A DNA stretch of 64,000 bases from Sacculina carcini (Eukaryota; Arthropoda; Thecostraca; Sacculinidae): positions 1,033,501 to 1,097,500 of the forward strand of contig OU696591.1 of assembly GCA_916048095.2 (NCBI GenBank). The letters are read 5' to 3'. Of this stretch, positions 26,491-37,078 are shown piece by piece (the first letter of the stretch is position 1; each line of letters starts with the position of its first letter). Under the pieces are notes generated by a model. It saw only the letters and a list, made by a program, of their open reading frames with translations, was not told the DNA's origin and did not search any database. Both the position numbers and the translations under genes were made by a program.

Positions 26491-29400
26491 CTGTGTGTAT
26501 GTCTGTGTGTGTGTGTGTTTGATGGATTGTCAGCGTCATTGTCGCAACAAGCATGGCGGAGTTGTATCGCTGGTGAAGAAGGGAGTGACCAGCCTGGATC
26601 GGCAACTCTACACAGACTCCTCCACGTCTCCCGTGATCAATGATTCAGGTGCCAACAGCTGTTTCGCTTCGTCACAGTCGTTATCTCTCTTCAGCACATC
26701 ATTGAACACTACGATATCGGTTGTATTTCGGGGAAAATAGATTTCAGAATGCAGATGCAAATGATCTTTCATGAAACTGCTATTATTTTGGTCTTTCAAA
26801 CCTTACGGGGCTTTCAAACCTTTCAGCAAACATTTCCCATGAATCGTAAAGGGAGAATATTTTTTTGGGGTATCGTGTCTGTGTTTCATTCTTGGCAATT
26901 ATCATTTGTGATGTATTGAGGTTTCAAATGACGGTGTATGATACATTGAGGTTTGAAGTGATGGTTTATGATGGATTGAGGTTTGAAGTGATGGTTTATG
27001 ATGGACTGAGGTTTGAAGTGATGGTTTATGATGGATTGGGGTTTGAAGTGATGGTTCATAATGGACTGAGGTTTGAAGTGATGGATTGTGATGGATTGAG
27101 GTTTGAAGTGATGGATTGAGGTTTGAAGTGATGGTTTATGATGGACTGAGGTTTGAAGTGACGGTTTATGATGGATTGAGGTTTGAAGTGATGGTTTATG
27201 ATGGACTGAGGTTCGAAGTGAGGGGTTATGATAGACTGAGGTTTGAAGTGATGGTTGGTGATGGATTGAGGTTTGAAGTGATGGTTTATGATGGACTGAG
27301 GTTTGAAGTGATGGATTGTGATGGATTGTGATGGATTGAGGTTTGAAGTGATGGTTTATGATGGACTGAGGTTTGAAGTGATGGATTGTGATGGATTGAG
27401 GTTTCAAGTGATGGTTTATCATGGATTGAGGTTTGAAGTGATGGATTGAGGTTTGAAGTGATGGATTATGTTATGTTATGACTTAGGTTTTAAGTGTTGG
27501 TTTATAATGGACTGAGGTTTGAAGTGATGTATTGTGATGGATTGAGGTTTGACGTGATGGATTGTGATGGATTGAGGTTTGAAGTGATGGATTGTGATGG
27601 ATTGAGGTTTGAAGTGATGGATTGATGTTTGAAGTGATGGTACCGGATGTTTATGATGGTGTCAGGTGATTCGATGACTTGTCGGCTGTGTCCGTTCACG
27701 TGTCATGTGGATCAGGAGCACAAGATGTGGTGTCACGTGCAACACCACGTTCCCTCGGCCGATGCGCCGCTACGTTGCCGCTACTGTGACTTCTATGTCA
27801 GCACCAACAAGTGAGACACACACGCACACACCAATGACCCGTGCTTTGTTGATGATACATGAAAGCGTAATCTTCGTGTCTGTCTGTCGTTCTGGGGGAG
27901 ATGGGATGACAGTTTATAAAGCTGTTCTTTGTCTCGCCGCAATAACTCCCAGTATGAATGACCAACCACACTCCTGCAAACGAGCATAGCTGGCTTTAGA
28001 ACGCGCTCCTTTAGGACATATTTGTCAAACATTTATACGAGTGTGTATGTGTGTGTTTGTACTGGATCTTATCTTGATTTTGTCTCTATGCGCAGAGCTT
28101 TGGCACAACACATGATTCTACACGAGAAATCATCGCCAAGTCATCTTAACTCAAACAAAGTGAGCTGAACCCGCCGTTTTCTGAACCGTCTCTCCTCATT
28201 ATTTAGATGTCGTTTATGCTACAATTCTTTCTCATTGTTCTCTTCTGTCTCGTTTGTTTTTACTTAATAATATTATTATTTATTATTATTCTCATTTATC
28301 ACTATTTATTGTCATTCATTTATATATTCCTCTCAACGGGGATTCGTGTATATACCTGGTTCATTGTTTTTCTGATTTGTCTGATGACAACAAAACTTCC
28401 CGGTAATGATACACTATTGTTACGAAACTGAATGACAATACGACCTCGTGTGTGTGTGCGTGTGTGTGCGTGTCAGGTGGATTCGACTAATAGTCGCGTG
28501 CGATTTGAGCGTTTTGCCGACGAGACAGAACAGGATAAGTCGGTGCCGTATCGCTGTCTGCACTGTCCGTTCAGCAGCGCCAATAAGACGCAGCTATTGT
28601 CACACCGACAGTACCACGCACGACGCGGTCAGAGGCATATGTGTCCATGCTGCTCGTTCGGAGTCTTCCAGCTGCAACATCTTGACGATCACGTGCGACT
28701 ACACGGACTGCGCGTGAAAAACTCGACTGTCGCAGCAGAGTCGACACAGGAGCAAGTTGAGCAACGTCATTGCGGCGGTCTTCAGCAAAATGATGTGTCT
28801 GTGATGGAGAGTGATTGCGACCAGCAGAATGTTGGCGAGCAGAGTCAGGATGTCCATGTCGTCCTCCATGATGATGATGATGATGACAAGCCGGATGATG
28901 ATCTCGTTCCCCGGCGACTGCGTGGAGGCAGGATCTGGACCAAGCCTCCGTCCAGCACGCCACTACTCTCTGACCAACGCACCCGACATCTGGACGCCGT
29001 TCCTCTGGTGTGGGTGTGGCGAGACGGAAGATTCTTCGTCATGTTCAAGTGTCGTCACTGTCCACACGTCAACGTGCGACGCAGCTACATTGAAAGTCAC
29101 GAACTGATGCACGCCTGCAAGGATCCCGTGTACAACCGACGATGTCCGCACTGCAACTACGTCAGCATAAGCAGTCCTATTCTCGAGGCGCATCTCCTGG
29201 TGCATCGTCACTCGTTGGGACTGATCTACGCCCTGGCCGACGTTCATACACCGGCAGAACGGCAGCTGGCTAGCATCGTCCAGCACGACGTTTCGGTCCA
29301 GCAGGTGGTCGAGGGTGATGTTGGAACTGAAGCCACGGCAGTCCCAACCGCCACATCTTCTGAACGGCAACCACCACAGCAGCGACGCACGCTGTTCTTC

Positions 29401-32400
29401 TGCGCCAAGTGCCCGGGCCGCTTTTTTCACCAGAAGGAAATTGCGATTCACGCGCGCTTCCACGGCTCCGACCTGCCGTATGCGTGCGACGAGTGCTGCT
29501 ACGCGGCGCGTCAGGGCCAGCATTTGCGCGCGCACAAGAACGTGCACTCGCGCGAGTACCGCTGCCGCTCTCTCTCGCTGCTAGGCTCGTACAAATTCTC
29601 GCCGCTCTTCCCTCCGTCCGCCGACCTGACTGCCTCCGTGTCCGGTGAGCCGGATAAATCTAACGCTCCGTCTCCGTGTCCGCCGCCGCCACCTCCGCCT
29701 CAACTGCCCGATAAGTTGCGACGTCGGTTCGCCTGTCATCGGTGTCCGGCGCGCTTCGTCAAGGAGGCGTCGCTGCGTTGTCACGTGCAACTGCACAACA
29801 GCGGACTGCCGTTTCGCTGCAACTTGTGCGACTATGCCGTCAAGTCCGCCGGCACCTTGGCCAGACACATGGCCGTGCATGAAGTCGTCGACGACGGCGG
29901 CGTTGACGAGGCGAAATCAATGTCAGGCGAGAGCGGTTCACGCCGCGCTTCCAGTGGAGACAGTGTGCCTGTTTCCGGGGTGGATCTGCTCAAACACAAG
30001 CTCGACTGTCAGGTTCGACAGCAGCAGCAGACGGTGGTGGTCGTCGCCGCCGCTGCGTCAGAGTCGGCCGGCTCGCGCTACCAATGTGCCATCTGTTCGA
30101 CAGTGGTGGCCAAGCGCGATACGTACGTGCGCCACGTGATGCAGCACGCGCTGCCCTCGCGTCACAAGTGCACCGTGTGTGACCACGTGACCAAGAGCTA
30201 CCAGGTGCACGTGACACACATGGTCAGTCATGGAGTTGTATTGCCAGCCACTCCTCGAGCAACGCTCCTCTCGACTGACGAACTTGTCGCTTCGATTAGC
30301 GCAGGTGAACAGTTTTTACCCGTTTATCTATCTTATCCATTTGTTGTTTTTGCGCTAATTGATAATTTATTGTGATACTATAATTATAACGAGTAGTATT
30401 TAATTGAATTATTTTTTATGATCGTATATTTATAAAAATCGCATAATTGTCTAATTTGTTTATAATCGTAAAATCGTATAAAATATACAATAATTAAAAT
30501 AAAGGATTTGTAATCGTTTATAATTTTGTGCGTGTGTCAGGTGATTTTAGTGTGGATAGTGGTGTTACCAAGACGGTATACAGCGGTCCTCCGGAAATGA
30601 GTAGTGTGGAAAAACAGCAGGTTATTTTGGACCAACTCAAAGAACAAAGAAAACGGGACAACATCAATAAAGGTATTCTTTCTTCTTTTATAATACGTAG
30701 TTCTTTGTATATGTAGTGATATACCAAAGCAAGTTAAATACATTTTTCGATGCGTGTTCATTAATATTTAATTAATAAATTGCATTACTCGTTGTGTAAC
30801 CAATTAATTTTGATTTCAACTAATTTCGTACAAATTGAACTTTCATTTTGAGCTAATTTCTTGCAAAGTGGCGGTCCTGTGACAAGTATCCCGTATACCG
30901 ACAGAGAGCGGCGAGGCGGCGGCTCGACGCTGGTTCACGTGCGACTGGTGTCCGTACGCCAGTCAGCGCCGAGATCAGAGGGACGGCCACAGTCTACGTC
31001 ATCCGGGCGTTTCTCAGCCCCAACTGCACGGTGTTGGTGGTGGCAGCAAACCAGTGCCAGCATCAGGTGAGCGCGCAGTTGTTACCGTCACTATTAATTT
31101 ATATTACCGTTAAATATTACCGTCGCTATTAATTTATATTACCGTTATATATTATCGTTACTATTAATTTTTTACCACACAATACTCACACAAGTGCTAC
31201 AGCAAACACTCCCCAAAAGCTGAAATTTCAATCCATTCAGCAAAAACTGCCAAAAACCTTTGCGCCACAAACGTCACATCTTTTTCCATTCATCGCTAAA
31301 CATACAAAAATAGCGGATCGAAGAACTAAATGATATTATTTAGCAGTCACAATTTGTTAGTAAGTTCGCGGTCCTGTTCCACCTGTGACAGTGCTCTGCA
31401 GGACCTCCAAAAAAATCACCACGAATTGATTATGTCTATAACTCTGTGATTACTGGATTTTCATACAATTTAAACCGTAACATTTGGTAAAAAGTCTTCA
31501 GTCTTCGTTTGAATACACTAATATTTTCACTTGTGTGCCAATGAAATGGTAAAATAGAATTCCAATGAAAAAATCAACTTTGATTGAACAGAATACGAGT
31601 TAAGGTCACACTTGGGGCAAAGACAAAATCAAAATCAATCAAAATTAACGACATACATTACATTGACATTCTACATTGCACAGAGCGACTGGCTTGAACA
31701 CAACTGACAACATAGGCGTTCTCGAGTGCGTTCTGTTCTAAACTCAATGCCCAAAATCCTTGTCTTGCGTGGTAGTTACTATTAATTTTTGAGTTCATTA
31801 TGTGATCGTGGTCGTCCAAATTTGTCTAATCCGTGTGCACTTCGGTTGTATTTCGATCTTCCTGCACCTGTGTGTGCGCGTGTGTGGGAGACAGGTTGGT
31901 GTGGTCATTGCGACTACTCTTGCTCTCTCAGCTACTTGACGCGCGAGCATCGCCGACTGCACTTCCGTCCGCCACGACAGCTGCACGTCGACGGATTCAC
32001 GCGCATGCAGCAGATGCGAGTGTTTGTCACCGAGCTGCCCGACCACTCGCTCGAGCAACTCATATCCGACACAGCAGAACAGGTGTCCATCCATGTCCTC
32101 TCTTCCTGCGCGTCCTCTTTTCTTGCTCGCTTTGTTTATATTTTTCTTTCGTTTAGTTTTCGTCGTTTACCAAGTTCTCTTCGATAGTTCCATCTTCTCA
32201 ATGTTGGTTGTTCTTTACTTTCTATTCGTGTTTTTCAATCATTTCAATATTTGTTTTCGTCATTGTTTGTTTGTAATATTGGTAGAAGCTCTCTGGAGTG
32301 TTAAGATGTTTTTTCAGTGTTGGCGAGTGTTTTTGCGTGCGTGTGTGTTGACGTATGAGTAAGTTTTCGATGCGTGTTTGTGTGTGTAATCCAGGACGAA

Positions 32401-33495
32401 GTGTCTTCTCTGTTCGCTGAGGTTGACCCGGCGGTTCAGCAGACGCTCTTCACTCATAACAGCAACAATGTCGACGACAACTCTGACGGTAGAGATTCGG
32501 ACAGTGGTTCTGACGAAGAAGGTACTGATAATGCCGATGATGACACGGTACAGGTCATTGACATGGCTACAGGAGACAAGGTCTCGGTCACCGATAATGA
32601 CGCCGCTACAGGTCGAGAACACAGCGCGTCCCAAGACAAAGATCAACTGGCGACTGTGAAGGATTGTGAAGATGAAGGATCGCTTCAAGATGATAATCAG
32701 GTGGTGAGTCAAGAGGATGGTGTTGGGATATCCCATGATGATGATGAAGCATCCATTGACAAAGATAATGACAAACTGCCCCCATCTGACGACGAGATGA
32801 CCCATGACGTCGATGGGAACCGATCTCCTCGGTATGATGTCACGGAAGAAAGCGACGACGGTTTGATTCCGAGTGAGATGGTGAGTCAGAGCGATGATGA
32901 CGCTGGACGTCGTAGTGTTGATCAAGAATCAAGCATCAAGGATGTCGGTAGATTGTCCCGAAATAATAACCAAACGACAGCGGACAAAAACGGTATCGAA
33001 TCATCTCAAGATGATGATCAAGTGGTCATTGATGAAGACAACAGCAGATTGTGTCGAGGTGATGATTCTACGCTGACAGACAAGAACAACGAAGAACCTG
33101 GAGATGATGGAGACGAAGCCAGCAACAAAGATAATGATATTAGGGCCTCTCAAGATGATGAAGATTGGAAGTCCGCCGAAGGAGATGGCGATCTTCAAGA
33201 TCTTCATCTTCATGATCTCGCAACCGCTGACATGGATGACGATGTTGGAGAAATTCAGGAGCCTACACTGGGCAATAAGAGTGGTGGCAAAGAGTCCCAA
33301 GACGAGGAATCAGCCGTAGGAAACAACATTTTGGAGCTGGCAACCAGTAGCGAATTTAACACGACGAGTTTAGATGCGAATCTGCCCACGGACGATGACC
33401 TTGATGAAGTTATCGTGGCCAGTGATGTGTCCTCAGTCAGTGATCGTTATCATGACGACGAAGAAGATATCTTGATGTCGCCACCTCGCGTATAA
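21748..33495 (+). CDS. Very large C2H2 zinc-finger protein, about 2080 residues, 10 coding exons
   Basis: Exons: 21748-24146, 24487-24595, 26534-26648, 27666-27810, 28096-28159, 28477-30304, 30541-30672, 30905-31066, 31895-32082, 32395-33495 (stop). All junctions are GT-AG, phases agree and the sum is 6243 nt. About 23 C2H2 fingers are visible. Seven are in exon 1, from YQCTECEF onward, including one C2HC. Three more are split by introns: CPFK|HRDK, VIQ|RHCRNKH and STNK|ALAQH. One lies within exon 4, ten in exon 6, and one each in exons 8 and 9. The last exon is an acidic D/E/S-rich tail of about 365 residues. Such arrays normally bind DNA in the nucleus, and the tail could recruit cofactors; both are inferences. 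I do not recognise an ortholog. Several fingers share the CxxCxFxS style of invertebrate poly-finger regulators. Exon 1 is AT-richer than exons 6-9. The start is the first ATG of the frame. Confidence 0.88.
24910..25005 (-). mobile_element. Decayed tRNA-derived SINE head in intron 2 of the zinc-finger gene
   Basis: Minus-strand reading gives TTGCTCAGCTGGTTAGTGAT (box A-like), followed about 35 bases later by GACCTTCGATTCTC (degraded box B, GGTTCGAATCC expected). No cloverleaf folds, so it is not a tRNA gene. Confidence 0.5.
25486..25830 (-). repeat. Dispersed repeat with (TAA)n tail, copy 2
   Basis: Reverse complement of the 4560-4797 repeat: it starts with (ATT)n, then the complements of GGTGGTAATAGTGCTTGC and GGGCGCTTCCGGTACATGG. 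Its distal part carries a short local duplication around CATAATGTCCATATGTCAT. Lies in intron 2 of the zinc-finger gene. Confidence 0.75.
26087..26190. repeat. 26-bp tandem repeat, four copies
   Basis: Unit TCCATTGTGTGTATCACATC plus ATGTTY, nearly perfect, in intron 2 of the zinc-finger gene. Homogeneity suggests recent expansion. Confidence 0.9.
26411..26518. repeat. (GT)n tract abutting the acceptor of zinc-finger exon 3
   Basis: Runs to within about 15 bases of the AG at 26532-26533, where a polypyrimidine tract would be expected. Confidence 0.9.
26918..27645. repeat. 30/20-bp minisatellite in intron 3 of the zinc-finger gene
   Basis: Repeats of ATGGATTGAGGTTTGAAGTG, often preceded by a further ten bases (ATGGTTTATG), giving alternating 30- and 20-bp units. 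Because 30 is divisible by three, long repetitive open frames appear on both strands. They lie between two well-supported exons and are not judged coding. Confidence 0.92.
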
Positions 33496-34899
33496 TTTTG
33501 TCGCTGAAAATATTTCCTACGCTTATCCAAGTTGATGCTAGAGAATAGAACATTACCTCGCGGACTTCTCATCGCCTGACTCTGATGAAGGAATCGGTAT
33601 CGAGGACGTCAGGTTGTTCGTCCTACATAACTTGGGACTTCCAATCTGTACGTTGTGATTTATTAAGGTATTTGTACAGTTTTGCCAGTATTATGGTTTT
33701 ACGTCGTTCTTTCATACATGTACATTTATTTAGCTCAATTTTTCGTACTGTTTGTGTTGAGAACCTCATGGTGAGTGTCGGTACGATTTTTGACGGCGGT
33801 TGCTTCCACCCTGTCGCGAATTATTTGTTCTTTTCGAGTTGAATGTTTTGTTTGATGCGTTCAATTGTTTTGATAGTTTGAATACATGTTTCGTGTTGTT
33901 TGGTGGAATAATATCAGGGGTGTCACATTAATGTTGTTGTTATTGGTTACTGCATATAGCACAGGTTAGGCTCAGATGCAGGGTCACATTAAGGATATTC
34001 TTCATTTGGGTATGAATTTTTCCGCCTGCCTTATGCACTCGCCAAATAATTTTCGCGACATATGAAATGCTAAATGGGGTTGTTGAAAAATGAGCGGCTA
34101 CCCTGGTTAAATTCTTTATAGGAGAATCATTTTGTCTAAAAGAGAATTCAAGAGGATTCTCTCTTAGAGACGACACGCTTGGATGTAATTTCCACTTTAA
34201 AATGTAAATTATACTCGACATTGTAAAATACTCTCGCAGTCAATTGCGAGACGAGAAAAATGACGACATAAATCGGTGGTTTAGTGGTGGGCAAAATATC
34301 TGTCCATGTACTCAGCAAGTATTTGAATTACTCGCAAAACATCGATATCTCAATAAAACAGTTCTCAGATGACCTCACTTGATAGGTCTTCAAGTGGCAT
34401 CAGATCAGATCAGAGACGAGAGTTTGGCCTTTACAACGGCACTCTCTGATGCTATTTGTATTTTATCTGTAAACATCATATGGAAGTCGCACTAGAATCT
34501 GAATGAATGGATTTGGCGTTTGTATGAGTTCAATATAACGTGTCAAATTTATTCCGATACACGCCCACACACACATACATAGAACACTTGTCTAAATCTA
34601 ACCAACGGAAAAATGAATGAAAAGACATAACCAAGTGTTTTGCTAAGTGTTAAGCTAGTGCAAGTGTTTTGCTAGATACCTGTTGTTCAAGAACAAAATA
34701 TCAAAGTGAGTACAGATTGCCGAAATTCGCCAGTGTTAAGATAAATTTTTACCACGAAGCGGATTTGAACCGAGGACACCACTCGGTAGCCAAGTTTAGT
34801 GAGCGCCGTCAGGGGAGGTAGAAGGGGAAACAATCACTGTTGAAAATGATCCCTGACCACGCGCAGCAGAAAATCCAGCCAACAATTCACAGTAATAAT

Positions 34900-34930
<31 letters not shown>

Positions 34931-34989
34931 TGACAAACAATACAACGTACAAACAAATCTCGAAGCTGGACGACCACTGATATGCCACA
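33496..34989. other. 3' region of the zinc-finger gene and convergent spacer to DNAJA2
   Basis: Probable 3'UTR and termination region of the zinc-finger gene, with AATAAA at about 34352. A short repeat at about 34398-34475 (ATCAGATCAGA, then GGCCTTTACAACGGCACTC) matches the LINE 3' end at 50868 and a fragment at 56874. No other gene is seen. Confidence 0.45.
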
Positions 34990-34995
34990 TTTATT
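34990..34995 (-). terminator. Poly(A) signal of DNAJA2
   Basis: AATAAA on the minus strand, about 155 nt after the DNAJA2 stop codon. Confidence 0.55.
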
Positions 34996-35149
34996 GAACA
35001 CACACATACACACACACACATACTCGAACAGGCACGAGTGTGCAACAAAATAGAGAAGCGAAAGCAAAAACAGAACACACACACACGGCAGAAAGACGGC
35101 AGATAAAACAGATGAGAAAACACACAGAGAGAGAGAGAGAGACGCAGGA

Positions 35150-37039
35150 CTACTGATGGGCGCACTGCACGCCAGGTCTGTGAGAGTGTCCATCTTGCTC
35201 GTCGTCGGAATCATAAGCCTCACCAGCACCGCCGCCTCCTCCTCCGCCACGTCTAATGTGACACCACAAACCAGCCTTAAAAGCAGCCCGCAACAGTGGC
35301 GGTTCCAGAGTGCAATTTTGGGCTGAAATACGTGTATGAGTGACTAGGTAGCGTGTGAACGTCATGACTTGGGGCATTTTTCTATTATATAAACACGCAC
35401 ACACATACACGCGAAATGAAGCCAATATGCTTTGCGACAAGGCTTATACCAATAAATTCTACAGAAATATATTTTTATTGACATCTTAGTGGACCTTATG
35501 AGGAGTTGATAGAAACATTTAGGGGGGACATTTAGGGGGAGCTTCAGCCCCCCTCTGTGTCCGCCTGTGTCAGGTGTATAAATGCACTTTTATTCATTTT
35601 ACAATGCAACGAAAAGCGCATTTAACAATCACAATAAATGAATTGTTATTATTTGCATGAGTTTGTGTGATAATTTCAATATAAATAAGTGATAATGTGA
35701 CGTAATTTAATTAATATATTAAATATGTCTATATTTGGCACGTGATAACTTATTGCGCTCTGCCCATGTAGTCTGAATGACAAAACAGTTGATACACACA
35801 GACTAACACACACACTGACTTACATACACCTACACACTGACTGACACACACACACATACTGACATACATACACCTACACACACACACACACACAGAAACT
35901 CACAGACAGACACCCACACACACAGAAACTCACAGACACACACACACACACTGACATACATACACGCACACACTGACTGACACACACACATACTGATATA
36001 CATACACCTACACACACACACACAGAAACTCACAGACACACACGCACACACTGACATACATACACCTACACACTGACTGACACACACACACCTACACACA
36101 CACACACACAGAAACTCACAGACAGACACCCACACACACAGACAGACACAGACACATACATACACACACTGACACAGAGAGAGAGAGAGAGACAGAGACA
36201 GAGAGAGAGAGAAAGAGACAGAGAGAGAGAGACAGAGAGAGAGAAAGAGGGGCACCTCGAGCCGCCAATCATATCATCCAGGTTGACATCTTCCACGTGT
36301 TCCGAGTCTGGCGGCCTCACGAACGGCTGACGTGCGGGCAACAGCGCCTCGAGTCTGTTGAACACGTCTTGTGTCTGAGTGTCCTGCTGTTTCGTTGAAG
36401 CGCTGGTCCAGTGGTTGTCGGGAAAGTTGATCTCAAAGCTGACGTACAAGTTGCCCTTGTCAAATGGACTGCGGTGAATGGGAAATCCCTCACCACGCAC
36501 GCCCTTCAATGAACCTGGCCGAACAAGCACCACACACGTGCTAGCTATTATTAAAGTAACTTAAGTAAGTTAAATAGTTTATATTAAATATTATTTACAT
36601 AAATATAACCAATACTAATATTATTATAATTGAATGTAATGATAATTTATGCATATATATATATTTACACGTATATAATAGTGTGAAATAAAAATACACA
36701 ATGTATATAGTGTTGTATGATCCCAAATCAACCATGATTAAATTATAAATAATTAATTGATCGTCGTCCCACTGAACATGAAAGGCAGTGTTGATGTGTG
36801 TGAATGAGACCTGGGGCGATGACCTGGCCCGGCTCAGACTGCAGTACAATAGTGCGACCGTCCAGGTGTTGCACGGGAATACTGAAACCGCACAAACACT
36901 CGCACAACGTGATCGTCTTCTTCATCACCAAATCCTGACACCAACACACACACACACAAACAAATACACACATACAAACACATTATATTACATTAAGCCA
37001 AATATATGACGCTTTTCACTCGAAGATCTCACAAACGCT

Positions 37040-37078
<39 letters not shown>

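Noticed and set aside
26865..27422. Repetitive proteins on both strands of 26865-27422
   Set aside because: Product of a 30-bp minisatellite. Flanking exons at 26534-26648 and 27666-27810 join in phase without it.
28963..29547. 194-codon minus-strand frame
   Set aside because: Antisense to the zinc-finger exon 6, an effect of high GC and His/Arg codons.
32314..32925. 203-codon minus-strand frame opposite the acidic tail of the zinc-finger gene
   Set aside because: Shadow of GA-rich Asp/Glu codons in exon 10. No start context, splice support or similarity.
35290..35575. Intact hAT insertion with TSD in DNAJA2 intron 6
   Set aside because: Internal similarity is real, but the right terminus is degraded and no octamer duplication was found, so only a decayed copy is claimed.
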